Source of the DNA: Bradyrhizobium tropiciagri
GTDB lineage: Bacteria; Pseudomonadota; Alphaproteobacteria; Rhizobiales; Xanthobacteraceae
Direction: 5' to 3'
Assembly: GCF_018130545.1 (NCBI RefSeq)
Contig: NZ_JAFCKF010000011.1
Coordinates: forward strand, 124,001-188,000
Length of the DNA stretch: 64,000 bases
Shown in pieces: positions 42,838-51,757 of this stretch. The position numbers and the translations under genes are program-made. The notes under the pieces were generated by a model. The model saw nothing but the letters and a program-made list of their open reading frames with translations. It had not been told where the DNA came from and did not search any database. Numbering within the stretch: the first letter of the stretch is position 1; every line of letters begins with the position of its first letter.

Positions 42838-44544
42838 CTATGCGCTGCGACCGAGAAGGTGCACGGCAGAGCGCCAGGCATGATGCGCGAGCGCTTCGAG
42901 GCGCCGTACGGCTTCAACGCGAGCGATTGCGTCGTCCGCGCTCACCGCTCCGCTCGCCACTGAGCCGAGCGTTGTCTTGCGGTGGTGTCTCCGCACGTCG
43001 CCGAGTGCCTTCGCGGAGCGTTCCAGGTGCGCGAGGACCTGTTCGGTCGATGTTCGGGCGGCCGCGAATTCCTTCTCCGGGGTGGGTGACCGCGTCGGCG
43101 CAGTCTTCAGCTCGATTTCCGTTTCGCAATTGGACGTGTCGGGCACGACGGCGACTTCAGCCGCGAGCGAGGCCGCACTACGCATGGCTTCCACGCACAT
43201 TTCCACCGCGCGCATGTCCTGGGAGCCGCCGGGCGGCATCCCGAATTCGGTTTCCTCGCCGAGGATTTCGGCCAGCCGAGATGCGTGGTCGAGTGCATGC
43301 AGTGTGCTGGTGAGTCGCCGCTGCTCATCCTGCGATTCAGGAGGTCCGCTTACCTCCGATATGAACTCCTGCGCCTGGCGCAGGGCAGAGGCAGCTTCCG
43401 TCGCTGGCGCTGTAGTCAGTCTCGCCGGGACGGAGGCGTCTTGATTCACTGCTGACAGTGCGATCGCCAGTGATCCGCACATTGTTTCAAGCGCACGCGC
43501 GACTGTGCGTCGCACTGCTTCGACGGTTGCTATCGGAGTTGCAAGCGCTGCTGGATCCAGACACCGGGTTAGCGGTGAGCCGCGTTCGGGCAGGATGCGC
43601 TCGGCGAGCCGGGTAAAGCCATTGATCACAGGCAACAGCACCAGGACGCCGACGACGTTGTAGGCGGAGTGATAGGCGGCAAGCAGCGTGACGCCTGCAA
43701 TGCTGTCTGAGGCGCGGACCAGAAGGGGAATAGTCACGGGGAAGAGCACCAGCGCAATAGCCGCCGCAATCAGCTTGAACAAGATGTACGCGAGGGCCAA
43801 GCGCTTGGCGGTGCTGCTCGCGCCGATTGCCGCCATGGCAGAACTGGTCGCCGTTCCGATGTTCTGCCCAATGATCAGTGCGCATGCCTGGTCCAGGCCG
43901 ATGGCCCCCGCATAGTTTGCCGAGAGAGTCACTGCGATAGCCGCGGTCGATGATTGCATCACGGCGGTCATCACCAGTCCGACGACCGTCAGCATCATCA
44001 CCCCGTACAAGCCGGCCCGCCACGTGGTGCCGAGAACAGCCGGCAAGTCCGCCGGGTGCAACTGTTCGGCTAGTCCTCCCATGCCCTGCTGCAGGGTCGT
44101 GAGCGCGAACAGCACCAGCGCGAACCCCGCAAGGGCCGCTCCCGCTGCGGATAGACGGCCACGGCCCAACAGTTTGATCAGCGCGCCGACGAAAATCATC
44201 GGGAGCGACGCGGCCGTGAGGGATACGCGAACACCGATCAGCGCAACGAGCCAGCCGGTTCCCGTGGTTCCGACATTCGCGCCGAACACAAGCGCCAGCC
44301 CTTGCGGAAAGGTCAGCACGCCCGCGCTGACCAGACCGATGGTGGTCATGGTCGTTGCGCTGGACGATTGCACGATCAGGGTCACGATGGCGCCCCAGAG
44401 CGCACCGGATAGCGGGGTCGCCGCTGCCTTGCCGAGGACTGTCCGCAACTTCGAACCGGCGAGTCCCTTGAGGCCGGCGGTCATGACGCTCATGCCGAGC
44501 AGGAACAGACCAACTCCACCGAGGACCGAAATCGCCGTCGACAT
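42838..44544 (-). CDS. Na/Pi cotransporter family protein with PhoU-like tail
   Basis: A 568-residue protein. The first ~310 residues are two inverted NptA/PNaS repeats, each with the QSS motif: LIVQSSSATTMTTIGLV and AVMQSSTAAIAVTLS, and GANVGTTGTG / GQNIGTATSSA helices. The last ~230 residues are helical and PhoU-like (ALDHASRLAEILGEETEFG). It imports phosphate with sodium, or exports it. Its position inside a phosphonate region fits phosphate homeostasis. Its base use is slightly less G+C-rich than the phn genes. Confidence 0.87.
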   Translation of the reverse strand: MSTAISVLGGVGLFLLGMSVMTAGLKGLAGSKLRTVLGKAAATPLSGALWGAIVTLIVQSSSATTMTTIGLVSAGVLTFPQGLALVFGANVGTTGTGWLVALIGVRVSLTAASLPMIFVGALIKLLGRGRLSAAGAALAGFALVLFALTTLQQGMGGLAEQLHPADLPAVLGTTWRAGLYGVMMLTVVGLVMTAVMQSSTAAIAVTLSANYAGAIGLDQACALIIGQNIGTATSSAMAAIGASSTAKRLALAYILFKLIAAAIALVLFPVTIPLLVRASDSIAGVTLLAAYHSAYNVVGVLVLLPVINGFTRLAERILPERGSPLTRCLDPAALATPIATVEAVRRTVARALETMCGSLAIALSAVNQDASVPARLTTAPATEAASALRQAQEFISEVSGPPESQDEQRRLTSTLHALDHASRLAEILGEETEFGMPPGGSQDMRAVEMCVEAMRSAASLAAEVAVVPDTSNCETEIELKTAPTRSPTPEKEFAAARTSTEQVLAHLERSAKALGDVRRHHRKTTLGSVASGAVSADDAIARVEAVRRLEALAHHAWRSAVHLLGRSA

Positions 44545-44958
44545 GCGTGCTCTCTTCGCAGTGCACCGACAACTGGACCAATCAAGCTAGAGCAGCGGCG
44601 GCTTGAAGTCAGCAAGAGATGGGAATTCGTCATCCGGCGGATCAAGCCGCGACTGGCAGTCGCGACCGCCCTGTCTGAATTCTGGTAACGCTGACTGTTG
44701 CACGTTGGGCTTGCTGCGTATGGCAAGCAGTATCGGTCGAAGTCAGGAGGTCGCCGCAGACAAGCTCGCTGCGAGTCCTTGTTCGAGACACATACGACAA
44801 TGCCGCTTACTCAATTGCACCGAGTGCGCGAAGCATCTCGGGATTGTGAACCTGCGAGTCTGATTAGCCGGCAAGAGACATTGGGGTCTGTGTTAAAATT
44901 TGGCTGCGCATCAAATGCGCAATCGGGGCGGCACTTTCAAGTCATCAGGGAGTGTTCA
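44545..44958. other. Non-coding gap with a 7-3-7 palindrome
   Basis: 414 bp between the Na/Pi gene and the DUF1269 gene, richer in A+T than the surroundings. The one clear element is TGCGCAT-CAA-ATGCGCA at 44905-44921, 38 bp before the DUF1269 start, preceded by the A+T-rich GTGTTAAAATTTGG, which may be a promoter -10 region. I see no gene in it. Confidence 0.5.
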
Positions 44959-45459
44959 ATGTCAGATCTCGTTGCGATCGTGTATCCAACTGAAGTCAAA
45001 GCAGAGGAAGTGCGGCAGAAAATACTCAAGCTCCAGGGCGAGTATCTGATCACGATCAGCGATGCCGTGATCGCAGTCAAAACCGGAGACTCTGTAAAGC
45101 TCAATCAACTTGTGAACACCACGATGACCGGCGCCGCAAGTGGCAGCTTCTGGGGGCTGCTTTTGGGGATGGTCTTCCTGAATCCTCTTCTCGGCGTGGC
45201 TCTCGGAGCCGGCGCAGGCGCACTGAGCGGCGCGCTGACCGATTTCGGCATCAGAGACCAGTTCATGAAGGATCTCGCATCGAAGGTGAAATCGGGCGAT
45301 GCCGTTCTATTCCTGCTGATCAAATCGATGACCTCAGACAAGGTTCTCAATGCGATCAAGGATGCGGGAGGGATCGTCCTGACGACCTCGCTCGATGAAA
45401 AGAAAGAGCAGCATCTGCGCGACACTCTCGCAGCCGCAACCCAGGCCAAGGCTGCCTAG
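44959..45459 (+). CDS. DUF1269 membrane protein
   Basis: A 166-residue protein of the DUF1269 family: MSDLVAIVYPTEVKAEEV at the start, then a glycine-rich double membrane segment SGSFWGLLLGMVFLNPLLGV and ALGAGAGALSGALTDFGI, and a C-terminal domain with VKSGDAVLFLLIK. The family is often stress-induced and of unknown function. CAGGGAG precedes ATG 44959. A long upstream in-frame extension has no family similarity and is rejected. Confidence 0.83.
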   Translation: MSDLVAIVYPTEVKAEEVRQKILKLQGEYLITISDAVIAVKTGDSVKLNQLVNTTMTGAASGSFWGLLLGMVFLNPLLGVALGAGAGALSGALTDFGIRDQFMKDLASKVKSGDAVLFLLIKSMTSDKVLNAIKDAGGIVLTTSLDEKKEQHLRDTLAAATQAKAA

Positions 45460-45540
45460 CGAGTGAGCCAAAGCCTGGCGCCAGCGCCAAAGCAGCGTCG
45501 CGATCGGCACTCGCTCAGTTTTGCTGGGGATCAGTGTCCA

Positions 45541-45652
45541 ACGGCATTGGTCCCGAGGGCGGGATCGCCCGCGAAGGAGACCGGCTGCAGCCGTGCGGCT
45601 CCGCGGCAACCCAGGCGGTTTCCTTCTGCGCTGTCAAAGCCGGGAGAAAATC
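45541..45652 (+). promoter_or_regulatory. Strongly structured leader before a small secreted protein
   Basis: The 5' region can form an 11-bp stem of GAAGGAGACCG (45573-45583) with CGGTTTCCTTC (45616-45626), enclosing GGCTGCAGCC and GCGGCAACCCAGG. The segment CCGGCT (45581-45586), part of that stem, can pair instead with AGCCGG (45638-45643), which touches the ribosome site CGGGAGAAA. Two exclusive folds next to a start codon suggest a regulatory RNA. No known riboswitch class could be assigned. Confidence 0.45.
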
Positions 45653-46027
45653 ATGCGTAAATTGCTTCTATGGGGGCTCACACTTGGGATTGCTTCGGCG
45701 GGGATTACGGCGACCAGCAGTCGTTCGCAGGCTGGCCTCATTGCGCCGCTGGCCCTGCGTCAGGCCGCCGACGAGCTTCGTCTCGCGGAAACCATCCAGT
45801 TCACCTGGAGAGGCCAGCGCTACTGTTGGTACAGCAGGGGATGGCGTGGTGGTGGCTGGTATCGGTGTGGTTTTGGTTCAAGGCGCGGCATGGGTTGGGG
45901 TGGTCCGGCGGGATGGCACGGATGGCGACGGCCAAGCCACCGCCCGGTCACTCGGCCTCCGAGACCTGGTCGGCCGGGAATCGAGCGTCCGCGGCCACTC
46001 CCGCAACCGCTCCCCGGCAGGAGCTGA
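45653..46027 (+). CDS. Small secreted Gly/Arg/Trp/Pro-rich protein
   Basis: A 124-residue protein: signal peptide about 1-27 (KLLLWGLTLGIASAGIT), a middle part rich in Gly, Trp, Tyr and two Cys (QRYCWYSRGWRGGGWYRCG), and a Pro/Arg-rich tail (RPPRPGRPGIERPRPLP). Low-complexity secreted proteins like this are frequent and unassigned in Bradyrhizobium. GGGAGAAA precedes the ATG. A structured leader lies directly upstream. Confidence 0.65.
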   Translation: MRKLLLWGLTLGIASAGITATSSRSQAGLIAPLALRQAADELRLAETIQFTWRGQRYCWYSRGWRGGGWYRCGFGSRRGMGWGGPAGWHGWRRPSHRPVTRPPRPGRPGIERPRPLPQPLPGRS

Positions 46028-46087
46028 GGGCTTCTTTGTCGGTCGTTCGCCGGCCGCGACGTGCTCGCACTCCAGTTGGAGCCCGCC

Positions 46088-47140
46088 ATGTCCTTGAAGG
46101 AGCCGCAAACAGGCGCGGGCCAGGCACGCGATCCCGTGCTTGTCGATCTCGCGCTGCAGGGCGGTGGATCGCACGGCGCTTTTACCTGGGGGGTGCTCGA
46201 TCGCCTCATGGATGAGCCGTGGCTGCGCATCGAGGCGATATCGGGCACGTCGGCCGGCGCGATGAACGCCGTTGTGCTGGCGAGCGGTTTCATGACCGAC
46301 GGCCCCGCCGGCGCCAAGTCTGCATTGAGTGCCTTCTGGCGGCGGGTCGCCGACTCGGCGCGGTTCAGCCCTATCAGGCGAAGCCCTCTGGACGTCATCC
46401 TTGGCCGCTGGACTCTTGATACGTCGCCCTTCTATCTCGCCTTCGATCTGGCGAGCCGCATGTTCTCGCCGTATGACCTGAATCTTGCCGGCACAAACCC
46501 GTTGCAAGAGGTCCTCGCCGAGTCGGTCGATTTTCGACAGATCGCGAGCTCCCCGATCCGTTTGTTCGTGACGGCGACCAACGTTCATACCGGTCGCGGG
46601 CGTGTGTTTCGCAACGCCGAGCTTACACCCGACGTTCTGCTCGCTTCCGCCTGCTTGCCGACCATGTTCCGCGCGATAGAGATCGATGGCGAGCCCTATT
46701 GGGATGGCGGCTACTCCGGGAACCCGACGATCACGCCGCTCGTGCGCGAGTGCGACTCCCACGACACGCTTCTGGTTGCGGTCAACCCGGTCGAGCGACC
46801 CGGAACACCGCGCTCCGCGCGCGAGATCCTCGATCGGTTGAACGAGGTTGCATTCAACGCAACGCTGCTCAAGGAGTTGCGCATGATCGCGCTGCTGCGG
46901 CAGGTCGTGGACGCCGGGAGCTCCGAGGGACGCAAATGGGCCGACATGCGCATTCATCTTATCGCCAGCCAGGCTTTGGCCGAACTCGGCGTGTCGTCGA
47001 AGCTTAATGCCGAGTGGGATTTTCTCTGTATGCTGCGCGACGAAGGCCGTCGTGCCGCGGAGGCATTCCTCGCCGCGAACGACCAGAACATCGGCAAGCG
47101 CTCCTCGATAGACTTGGATTTGCTTTTGCAGCAGGTTTGA
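46088..47140 (+). CDS. Patatin-like phospholipase with DUF3734 region
   Basis: A 350-residue lipid acyl hydrolase. The oxyanion loop is LQGGGSHGAFTWGV (about residues 23-36), the nucleophile elbow ISGTSAGAMNAVV with its Ser, and the catalytic Asp in YWDGGYSGNPT. The C-terminal third (LDRLNEVAFNATLLKELRMI) is DUF3734-like. Such proteins are often encoded beside 3-hydroxybutyrate dehydrogenase and a GntP permease, hinting at polyhydroxybutyrate or hydroxyacid metabolism. Here the permease follows but the dehydrogenase is missing. GGAG precedes ATG 46088. Confidence 0.86.
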   Translation: MSLKEPQTGAGQARDPVLVDLALQGGGSHGAFTWGVLDRLMDEPWLRIEAISGTSAGAMNAVVLASGFMTDGPAGAKSALSAFWRRVADSARFSPIRRSPLDVILGRWTLDTSPFYLAFDLASRMFSPYDLNLAGTNPLQEVLAESVDFRQIASSPIRLFVTATNVHTGRGRVFRNAELTPDVLLASACLPTMFRAIEIDGEPYWDGGYSGNPTITPLVRECDSHDTLLVAVNPVERPGTPRSAREILDRLNEVAFNATLLKELRMIALLRQVVDAGSSEGRKWADMRIHLIASQALAELGVSSKLNAEWDFLCMLRDEGRRAAEAFLAANDQNIGKRSSIDLDLLLQQV

Positions 47141-47144
47141 CGCC

Positions 47145-48599
47145 ATGGGTCTCGTTGGAATCCTGGTCGCTCTTGGCCTGCTCATCTGGCTCTCGTTCCG
47201 CGGATGGAGCGTGCTGCTGCTGGCGCCGGCTGTCGCGATCGTCGCTGCGGCTTTTGCCGGCGAGCCTTTGCTCGCCCATTGGACGCAGACTTTCATGGGC
47301 GGCGCCGCGCAGTTCATCGCGCAATTCTTTCCGATATTTCTGCTCGGCGCGCTGTTCGGCAAGCTCATGGACGACAGCGGATCGGTCCACGCCATCGCCC
47401 ATTTCATGAGCACCAAGCTCGGGCCGCGTCGCGCGATTCTTGCTGTCGTGCTTGCTGGCGCGCTGGTCACCTATGGCGGGGTGAGCCTTTTCGTCGCCTT
47501 TTTCGTTTTGGCGCCGATGGCACGGGAGATGTTTCGCGTCGCCAACATCCCGCATCGGCTCATGCCGGCCACCATCGCCCTGGGCACCTCCACATTCACG
47601 ATGTCGGCAGTGCCCGGAACGCCCGCGATTCAAAATACGATTCCGATGCCGTTCTTCGGAACCACGCCCTTTGCAGCGCCCGGATTGGGAATCGTCGCTG
47701 CGGCGATCATGCTCGCATTCGGGCTCTGGTGGCTCGGCCGCGCCGAGCGATCGGCACGCAAGGCCGGTGAAGGCTATGGCAACGACGAAGAGCTCGTCAC
47801 CGGAGCGGTCGCTGATGACCAATTCATTCGCGAGCGCGCCACGTCGTCCCACGAGTTCGACCCGGCTGAAATAGCGCATGGCAAACGCGGCGACGTGCCG
47901 CCACCGATCGCCACGGCGATCATCCCGCTCCTCGTGGTCGTGGGCGTGAACCTGCTCATGTCGCTCCTGATCCTGCCACGGCTCGATTTCTCGTTCCTCG
48001 CGCAGGAGCGCTGGGGCGGGACATCCCTTGCCGGCGTCGCCGGGGTGTGGTCGGTCGCAGTTGCTCTCGCCGCCGCCACGGCAACGCTCATCGCGCTCAA
48101 CCGAACCCGTCTGACGGATCTGAGGGCGAGCATGGATGCCGGCGCAAACGCCTCGGTGCTCCCCATTTTCAGCGTCGCAAGCCTGGTGGGCTTTGGAGCC
48201 GTCGTCGCTGCGCTGCCGGCCTTTGCGTTGGTGCGCGGTTGGATGCTGTCGATCTCAGGCGGTCCACTCGTTTCTCTCGCCATCGCGACAAACATCCTTG
48301 CGGCTTTGACCGGCTCGGCCTCCGGCGGATTGACCATCGCGCTCGATGCCCTTGGCGAGACCTACCTGCAAATTGCGCAGGCGGCCCACGTCGACCCGGC
48401 GCTCATGCACCGCATTGCCGTGATCGGCTCCGGTACCCTCGACAGCCTGCCGCACAACGGCGCCGTCGTGACGCTGCTCGCGGTGTGCGGCTCGACCCAT
48501 CGCGAAAGCTACCTCGATATGGTGATGGCCAATATCGTTGGACCGATCATCGCCTTGGTCGTCGTTATCGCATTGGGCTCGGTACTCGGATCCTTTTAG
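47145..48599 (+). CDS. GntP-family permease
   Basis: A 484-residue, 12-14 helix transporter of the GntP (gluconate/hydroxyacid:H+) family: FFPIFLLGALFGKLMDDSG, VTYGGVSLFVAFFVLAPMA, SAVPGTPAIQNTIP and the C-terminal SGTLDSLPHNGAVVTLL. A loop of about 60 residues near 205-260 is hydrophilic. It starts 4 bp after the patatin gene and is surely cotranscribed. Substrate probably gluconate-like or a 3-hydroxyacid. Confidence 0.82.
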   Translation: MGLVGILVALGLLIWLSFRGWSVLLLAPAVAIVAAAFAGEPLLAHWTQTFMGGAAQFIAQFFPIFLLGALFGKLMDDSGSVHAIAHFMSTKLGPRRAILAVVLAGALVTYGGVSLFVAFFVLAPMAREMFRVANIPHRLMPATIALGTSTFTMSAVPGTPAIQNTIPMPFFGTTPFAAPGLGIVAAAIMLAFGLWWLGRAERSARKAGEGYGNDEELVTGAVADDQFIRERATSSHEFDPAEIAHGKRGDVPPPIATAIIPLLVVVGVNLLMSLLILPRLDFSFLAQERWGGTSLAGVAGVWSVAVALAAATATLIALNRTRLTDLRASMDAGANASVLPIFSVASLVGFGAVVAALPAFALVRGWMLSISGGPLVSLAIATNILAALTGSASGGLTIALDALGETYLQIAQAAHVDPALMHRIAVIGSGTLDSLPHNGAVVTLLAVCGSTHRESYLDMVMANIVGPIIALVVVIALGSVLGSF

Positions 48600-48745
48600 C
48601 TGGCGCGCGCGGTGTGATGCCGCTAGCCAGCGACGACTGCTCAAGGTCAATGCGAGACCGCAACAGCAGCTCCCGCACGCTCTACGCCACAAGACATCGG
48701 GCCTTGCAGGGCTCGGCCATCCAGTTCGGATTACAAAGGGGATCG

Positions 48746-49471
48746 TCAGCCGTTCTCGACCAGAAACTCCACGCGCTCGGCGGCGAAGCGCGAGCGCTTG
48801 GTCACCAGCGGCTGGTCCAGCATGTCGACATCGGTTGCATCGACCACCAGCACCGGCCGTCCCAGCGGCAGGTCGAGCCGCGCCGCATCGGTGGCATCGG
48901 CGATTGCCGCGGTGATCCGGGTCGAGGCGCGGTGGTAATCCTTGACGCCGTAGTGCCCGAGCAGCTTCGTCATCGAGTGCACGTTGGCGAACACGTTGCC
49001 AGCATCGGGAAATCGTTCGGCCGACAGCCATGTGGTGGAGACGCAGATCGGTGTCCGGTCGGCAAGCCGCACCGCTTCGATCCGGATCAGCGGCGCACCG
49101 ATCTTCAGGCCCAGCTCGCGCGCGATCTCGCGGTTGGCAGTATCCTCACCGGCCTCGATCAACTGGCCGCGCGGCTCGTGGCCGCCGGCGCCGACGATCT
49201 CCGAGAATCGCGTGCGCGAGCGCAGCGGGTAGGCGAGGCGCTGCGCTTCGACATAGGTGCCGCTGCCGCGCTCGGCGCGCACCAATCCGCGCTCCGCCAA
49301 TGCGGCGAGCGCCCGCCGTACGGTGTGGCGATTGACGCGGTAAGTCTCGGCGATCTCCATCTCGCCGGGCAGCTTTTCGCCCGCGGCAAAGCGGCCGTCA
49401 GCGATGCCGCGCTCGATGCCGTCGGCGACCTGCCGCCACAAGGCGACGCCGGAACTTTCCTGCATGCTCAT
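48746..49471 (-). CDS. phnF: Phosphonate operon regulator PhnF (GntR/HutC)
   Basis: A 241-residue HutC-type regulator. Winged helix at residues 10-75 (GRFAAGEKLPGEMEIAETY, NRHTVRRALAALAERGL) and a UTRA ligand domain after about 95. It is divergent from phnG, with a perfect inverted repeat in the 104-bp gap, so it most likely represses the C-P lyase operon and itself. ATG 49471 or the second ATG at 49465 are both usable. Confidence 0.9.
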   Translation of the reverse strand: MSMQESSGVALWRQVADGIERGIADGRFAAGEKLPGEMEIAETYRVNRHTVRRALAALAERGLVRAERGSGTYVEAQRLAYPLRSRTRFSEIVGAGGHEPRGQLIEAGEDTANREIARELGLKIGAPLIRIEAVRLADRTPICVSTTWLSAERFPDAGNVFANVHSMTKLLGHYGVKDYHRASTRITAAIADATDAARLDLPLGRPVLVVDATDVDMLDQPLVTKRSRFAAERVEFLVENG

Positions 49472-49498
49472 CGCGCGGTGATACCAGAAATCTTCGGT

Positions 49499-49516
49499 TT
49501 GTCACGAAACAGTCAT
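49499..49516 (+). promoter_or_regulatory. Pho box before the C-P lyase operon
   Basis: TTGTCAC-GAAA-CAGTCAT matches the PhoB consensus of two CTGTCAT-like heptamers spaced by four bases. It lies 12 bp before the PhnF operator and 59 bp before phnG. Confidence 0.7.
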
Positions 49517-49528
49517 GGCGGTCCGCTA

Positions 49529-49558
49529 TCAAGTTGTCTAGTATCATAGACAACTTGA
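49529..49558. promoter_or_regulatory. PhnF operator candidate, perfect 12-6-12 inverted repeat
   Basis: TCAAGTTGTCTA (49529-49540) is perfectly inverted at 49547-49558 with spacer GTATCA. GntR/HutC repressors bind such palindromes. It lies 17 bp before the phnG start and after the Pho box, where bound repressor would block transcription. Confidence 0.75.
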
Positions 49559-49575
49559 TGCGAGCAAGGTTGCCA

Positions 49576-50037
49576 ATGAGTTCGATCGGATCAGACAGCA
49601 AACAGGCCCAGCGCAAGGCTGCGATGACGGTGCTGGCGCACGCCGCCGCTGCGGATATCGCCGGCAGGCTCGCGGCGATCGCGATGCCAAGCCACGAGAA
49701 CCTCCGCGAACCGGAAAACGGCCTTGTGATGGTGCGCGGCCGGATCGGTGGCGACGGCGCGCCGTTCAATCTCGGCGAGGCGACGGTGTCGCGTGCGGCG
49801 GTGCGGCTTGCGACCGGCGAGGTCGGCTTCGGCTACACGCTCGGCCGCGATGCGGAGAAGGCGCGGATGATCGCGCTGTGTGATGCCATGGTGCAATCGG
49901 CGGCGTTGTCCGGCGAGGTTGAAGCCAAGGTGATCGCGCCGCTGCGTGCCGCGATGAATGCCGAACGCGCCCGCAAGGCCGCAGAGACGGCGGCGACGCG
50001 GGTCGATTTCTACACGATGGTGCGCGGTGAGGGGTGA
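49576..50037 (+). CDS. phnG: C-P lyase core subunit PhnG
   Basis: A 153-residue subunit of the PhnGHIJ core complex. With PhnI, PhnH and PhnL it makes the ribose alkylphosphonate triphosphate from MgATP and alkylphosphonate. Recognised by VMVRGRIGGDGAPFNLGEATV and GYTLGRDAEKA. ATG 49576 with AAGG upstream gives the usual length; an earlier ATG lies inside the operator. First gene of an eight-gene operon. Confidence 0.92.
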   Translation: MSSIGSDSKQAQRKAAMTVLAHAAAADIAGRLAAIAMPSHENLREPENGLVMVRGRIGGDGAPFNLGEATVSRAAVRLATGEVGFGYTLGRDAEKARMIALCDAMVQSAALSGEVEAKVIAPLRAAMNAERARKAAETAATRVDFYTMVRGEG

Positions 50038-50041
50038 TGCA

Positions 50042-50650
50042 ATGACGACGATTGCCGAAATGCCCGCAGGCTTTGCCGACAAGGTGCTGTCGGCGCAATC
50101 CACCTTCCGTTCCGTGATGGATGCGATGGCGCGCCCGGGCAGCGTGCAGCGCGTCGCCGCTGATGTCGGCACGCCCGCCGGCATGATGCGCGGCGCGGCC
50201 GCGATCGCGCTGACGCTGTTCGATCACGACACGCCGATCTGGCTCGACGGTGCGACGTCGGCGACGCCTGACGTCGCCCGCTGGCTGAAGTTTCACGCCA
50301 GCGCGCCGGTGGTCGGGGATTCCTCGATCGCGAGCTTCGCGCTGATCGGCGATGCGGCGAACCTGCCGACGCTGGAGCGTTTCGCGTTCGGCAGCAGCGA
50401 ATATCCGGACCGCTCGACCACCCTGATCCTGCAGGTCGACAGCCTGACGCAGGGGCCGGCGTTCGAGCTGAAAGGGCCCGGGATCGACGGCAGCGCGGTG
50501 CTGCAGGCGATGATCAAGCCGCGCGATCTGTTCCAGCGGCTGGCAATCAACGAGGCCCTGTTCCCGCGCGGCATCGACGTCGTGCTGGTCCATGATGATG
50601 CGATTGTCGCGATCCCGCGCACCACGCGGCTGATCGCAAGCGGAGTGTGA
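50042..50650 (+). CDS. phnH: C-P lyase core subunit PhnH
   Basis: A 202-residue PhnH, a fold related to PLP transferases but without cofactor, needed for the nucleosidase step. FRSVMDAMARPGSVQRV is the family N-terminus and GPGIDG is in the middle. It starts 4 bp after phnG. Confidence 0.92.
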   Translation: MTTIAEMPAGFADKVLSAQSTFRSVMDAMARPGSVQRVAADVGTPAGMMRGAAAIALTLFDHDTPIWLDGATSATPDVARWLKFHASAPVVGDSSIASFALIGDAANLPTLERFAFGSSEYPDRSTTLILQVDSLTQGPAFELKGPGIDGSAVLQAMIKPRDLFQRLAINEALFPRGIDVVLVHDDAIVAIPRTTRLIASGV

Positions 50651-50653
50651 GCG

Positions 50654-51757
50654 ATGTATGTAGCCGTCAAGGGAGGCGAACGCGCCATCGAGAACGCTCA
50701 TCGTCTGCTGGCGCATGAGCGGCGCGGCGATCGCGATGTGGCCGAGGTGACGCTGGCGCAGATCTCCGAACAGCTCGCGCTCGGCGTCGATCGCGTCATG
50801 ACCGAAGGCTCGCTGTACGACCGCGAACTCGCGGCGCTGGCGATCAAGCAGGCGCGCGGCGACATGATCGAGGCGATCTTCCTGGTCCGCGCCTTCCGCG
50901 CCACGCTGCCGCGCTTCGGCGCCACCGAGCCGGTCAACACCGGCGAGATGCAGGTGCGGCGGCGGATCTCCTCGACCTTCAAGGACGTTCCGGGCGGCCA
51001 GATCCTGGGGCCGACCTTCGACTACACCCATCGCCTGCTCGATCCGCAGCTCGCGGAAGGTTTCGTGCCGGAGCAGCCGGCCACCGCGGAGGCGTCGCAG
51101 GCGGCAACGCCGCGGGTCACCGACATCCTCGGCCGCGATGGCCTGATCGAATCCTCGCCGCAGGCCGAGGCCGACGCGCCGGTCGGTGACCTCACGCGTG
51201 AGCCGCTGAGCTTCCCGGCCGATCGCGATCTGCGGCTGCAGAACCTGGCGCGCGGCGACGAGGGCTTCCTGCTCGCGCTCGGCTATTCGACGCAGCGCGG
51301 CTATGGCCGCAATCACCCCTTCGCCGGCGAGATCCGTTTCGGCGAGGTCGAGGTCGAGCTGTTCGCGGAGGACGTCGGCTTCGCCGTGCCGCTCGGCTCG
51401 ATCGAGCTGACCGAATGCCAGATGGTCAACCAGTTCAAGGGCTCGACCACCGAGGCACCGTGCTTCACCCGCGGCTATGGCCTCGCCTTCGGCCAGAGCG
51501 AGCGCAAGACCATGTCGATGGCGCTGGTCGACCGCGCGCTGCGAGCACGCGAGCTCGGCGAGGAAGCGGCGGCGCCGGCGCAGGACGAGGAGTTCGTGAT
51601 GTCGCACTCCGACAATGTGCAGTCGACCGGCTTCGTCGAGCATCTCAAGTTGCCGCATTATGTCGACTTCCAGTCCGAGCTCGGCCTGCTGCGCAAGCTG
51701 CGGCAGGAATTCGCCGAAGCCAATCCGGCGGTCGAACTGCAGGAGGCCGCGGAATGA
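50654..51757 (+). CDS. phnI: C-P lyase core subunit PhnI
   Basis: A 367-residue PhnI, the nucleosidase subunit that attaches the phosphonate to ribose in place of adenine. MYVAVKGGERAIENAHRLL is the hallmark N-terminus, followed by QISEQLALGVDRVMTEGSLYD. It starts 3 bp after phnH and overlaps phnJ by 4 bp. Confidence 0.95.
   Translation: MYVAVKGGERAIENAHRLLAHERRGDRDVAEVTLAQISEQLALGVDRVMTEGSLYDRELAALAIKQARGDMIEAIFLVRAFRATLPRFGATEPVNTGEMQVRRRISSTFKDVPGGQILGPTFDYTHRLLDPQLAEGFVPEQPATAEASQAATPRVTDILGRDGLIESSPQAEADAPVGDLTREPLSFPADRDLRLQNLARGDEGFLLALGYSTQRGYGRNHPFAGEIRFGEVEVELFAEDVGFAVPLGSIELTECQMVNQFKGSTTEAPCFTRGYGLAFGQSERKTMSMALVDRALRARELGEEAAAPAQDEEFVMSHSDNVQSTGFVEHLKLPHYVDFQSELGLLRKLRQEFAEANPAVELQEAAE

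Noticed and set aside
45560-45652. SAM-I riboswitch
   Set aside because: GGCAACC and a closing stem are present, but the rest of the SAM-I core could not be matched and the downstream gene is not a methionine gene.
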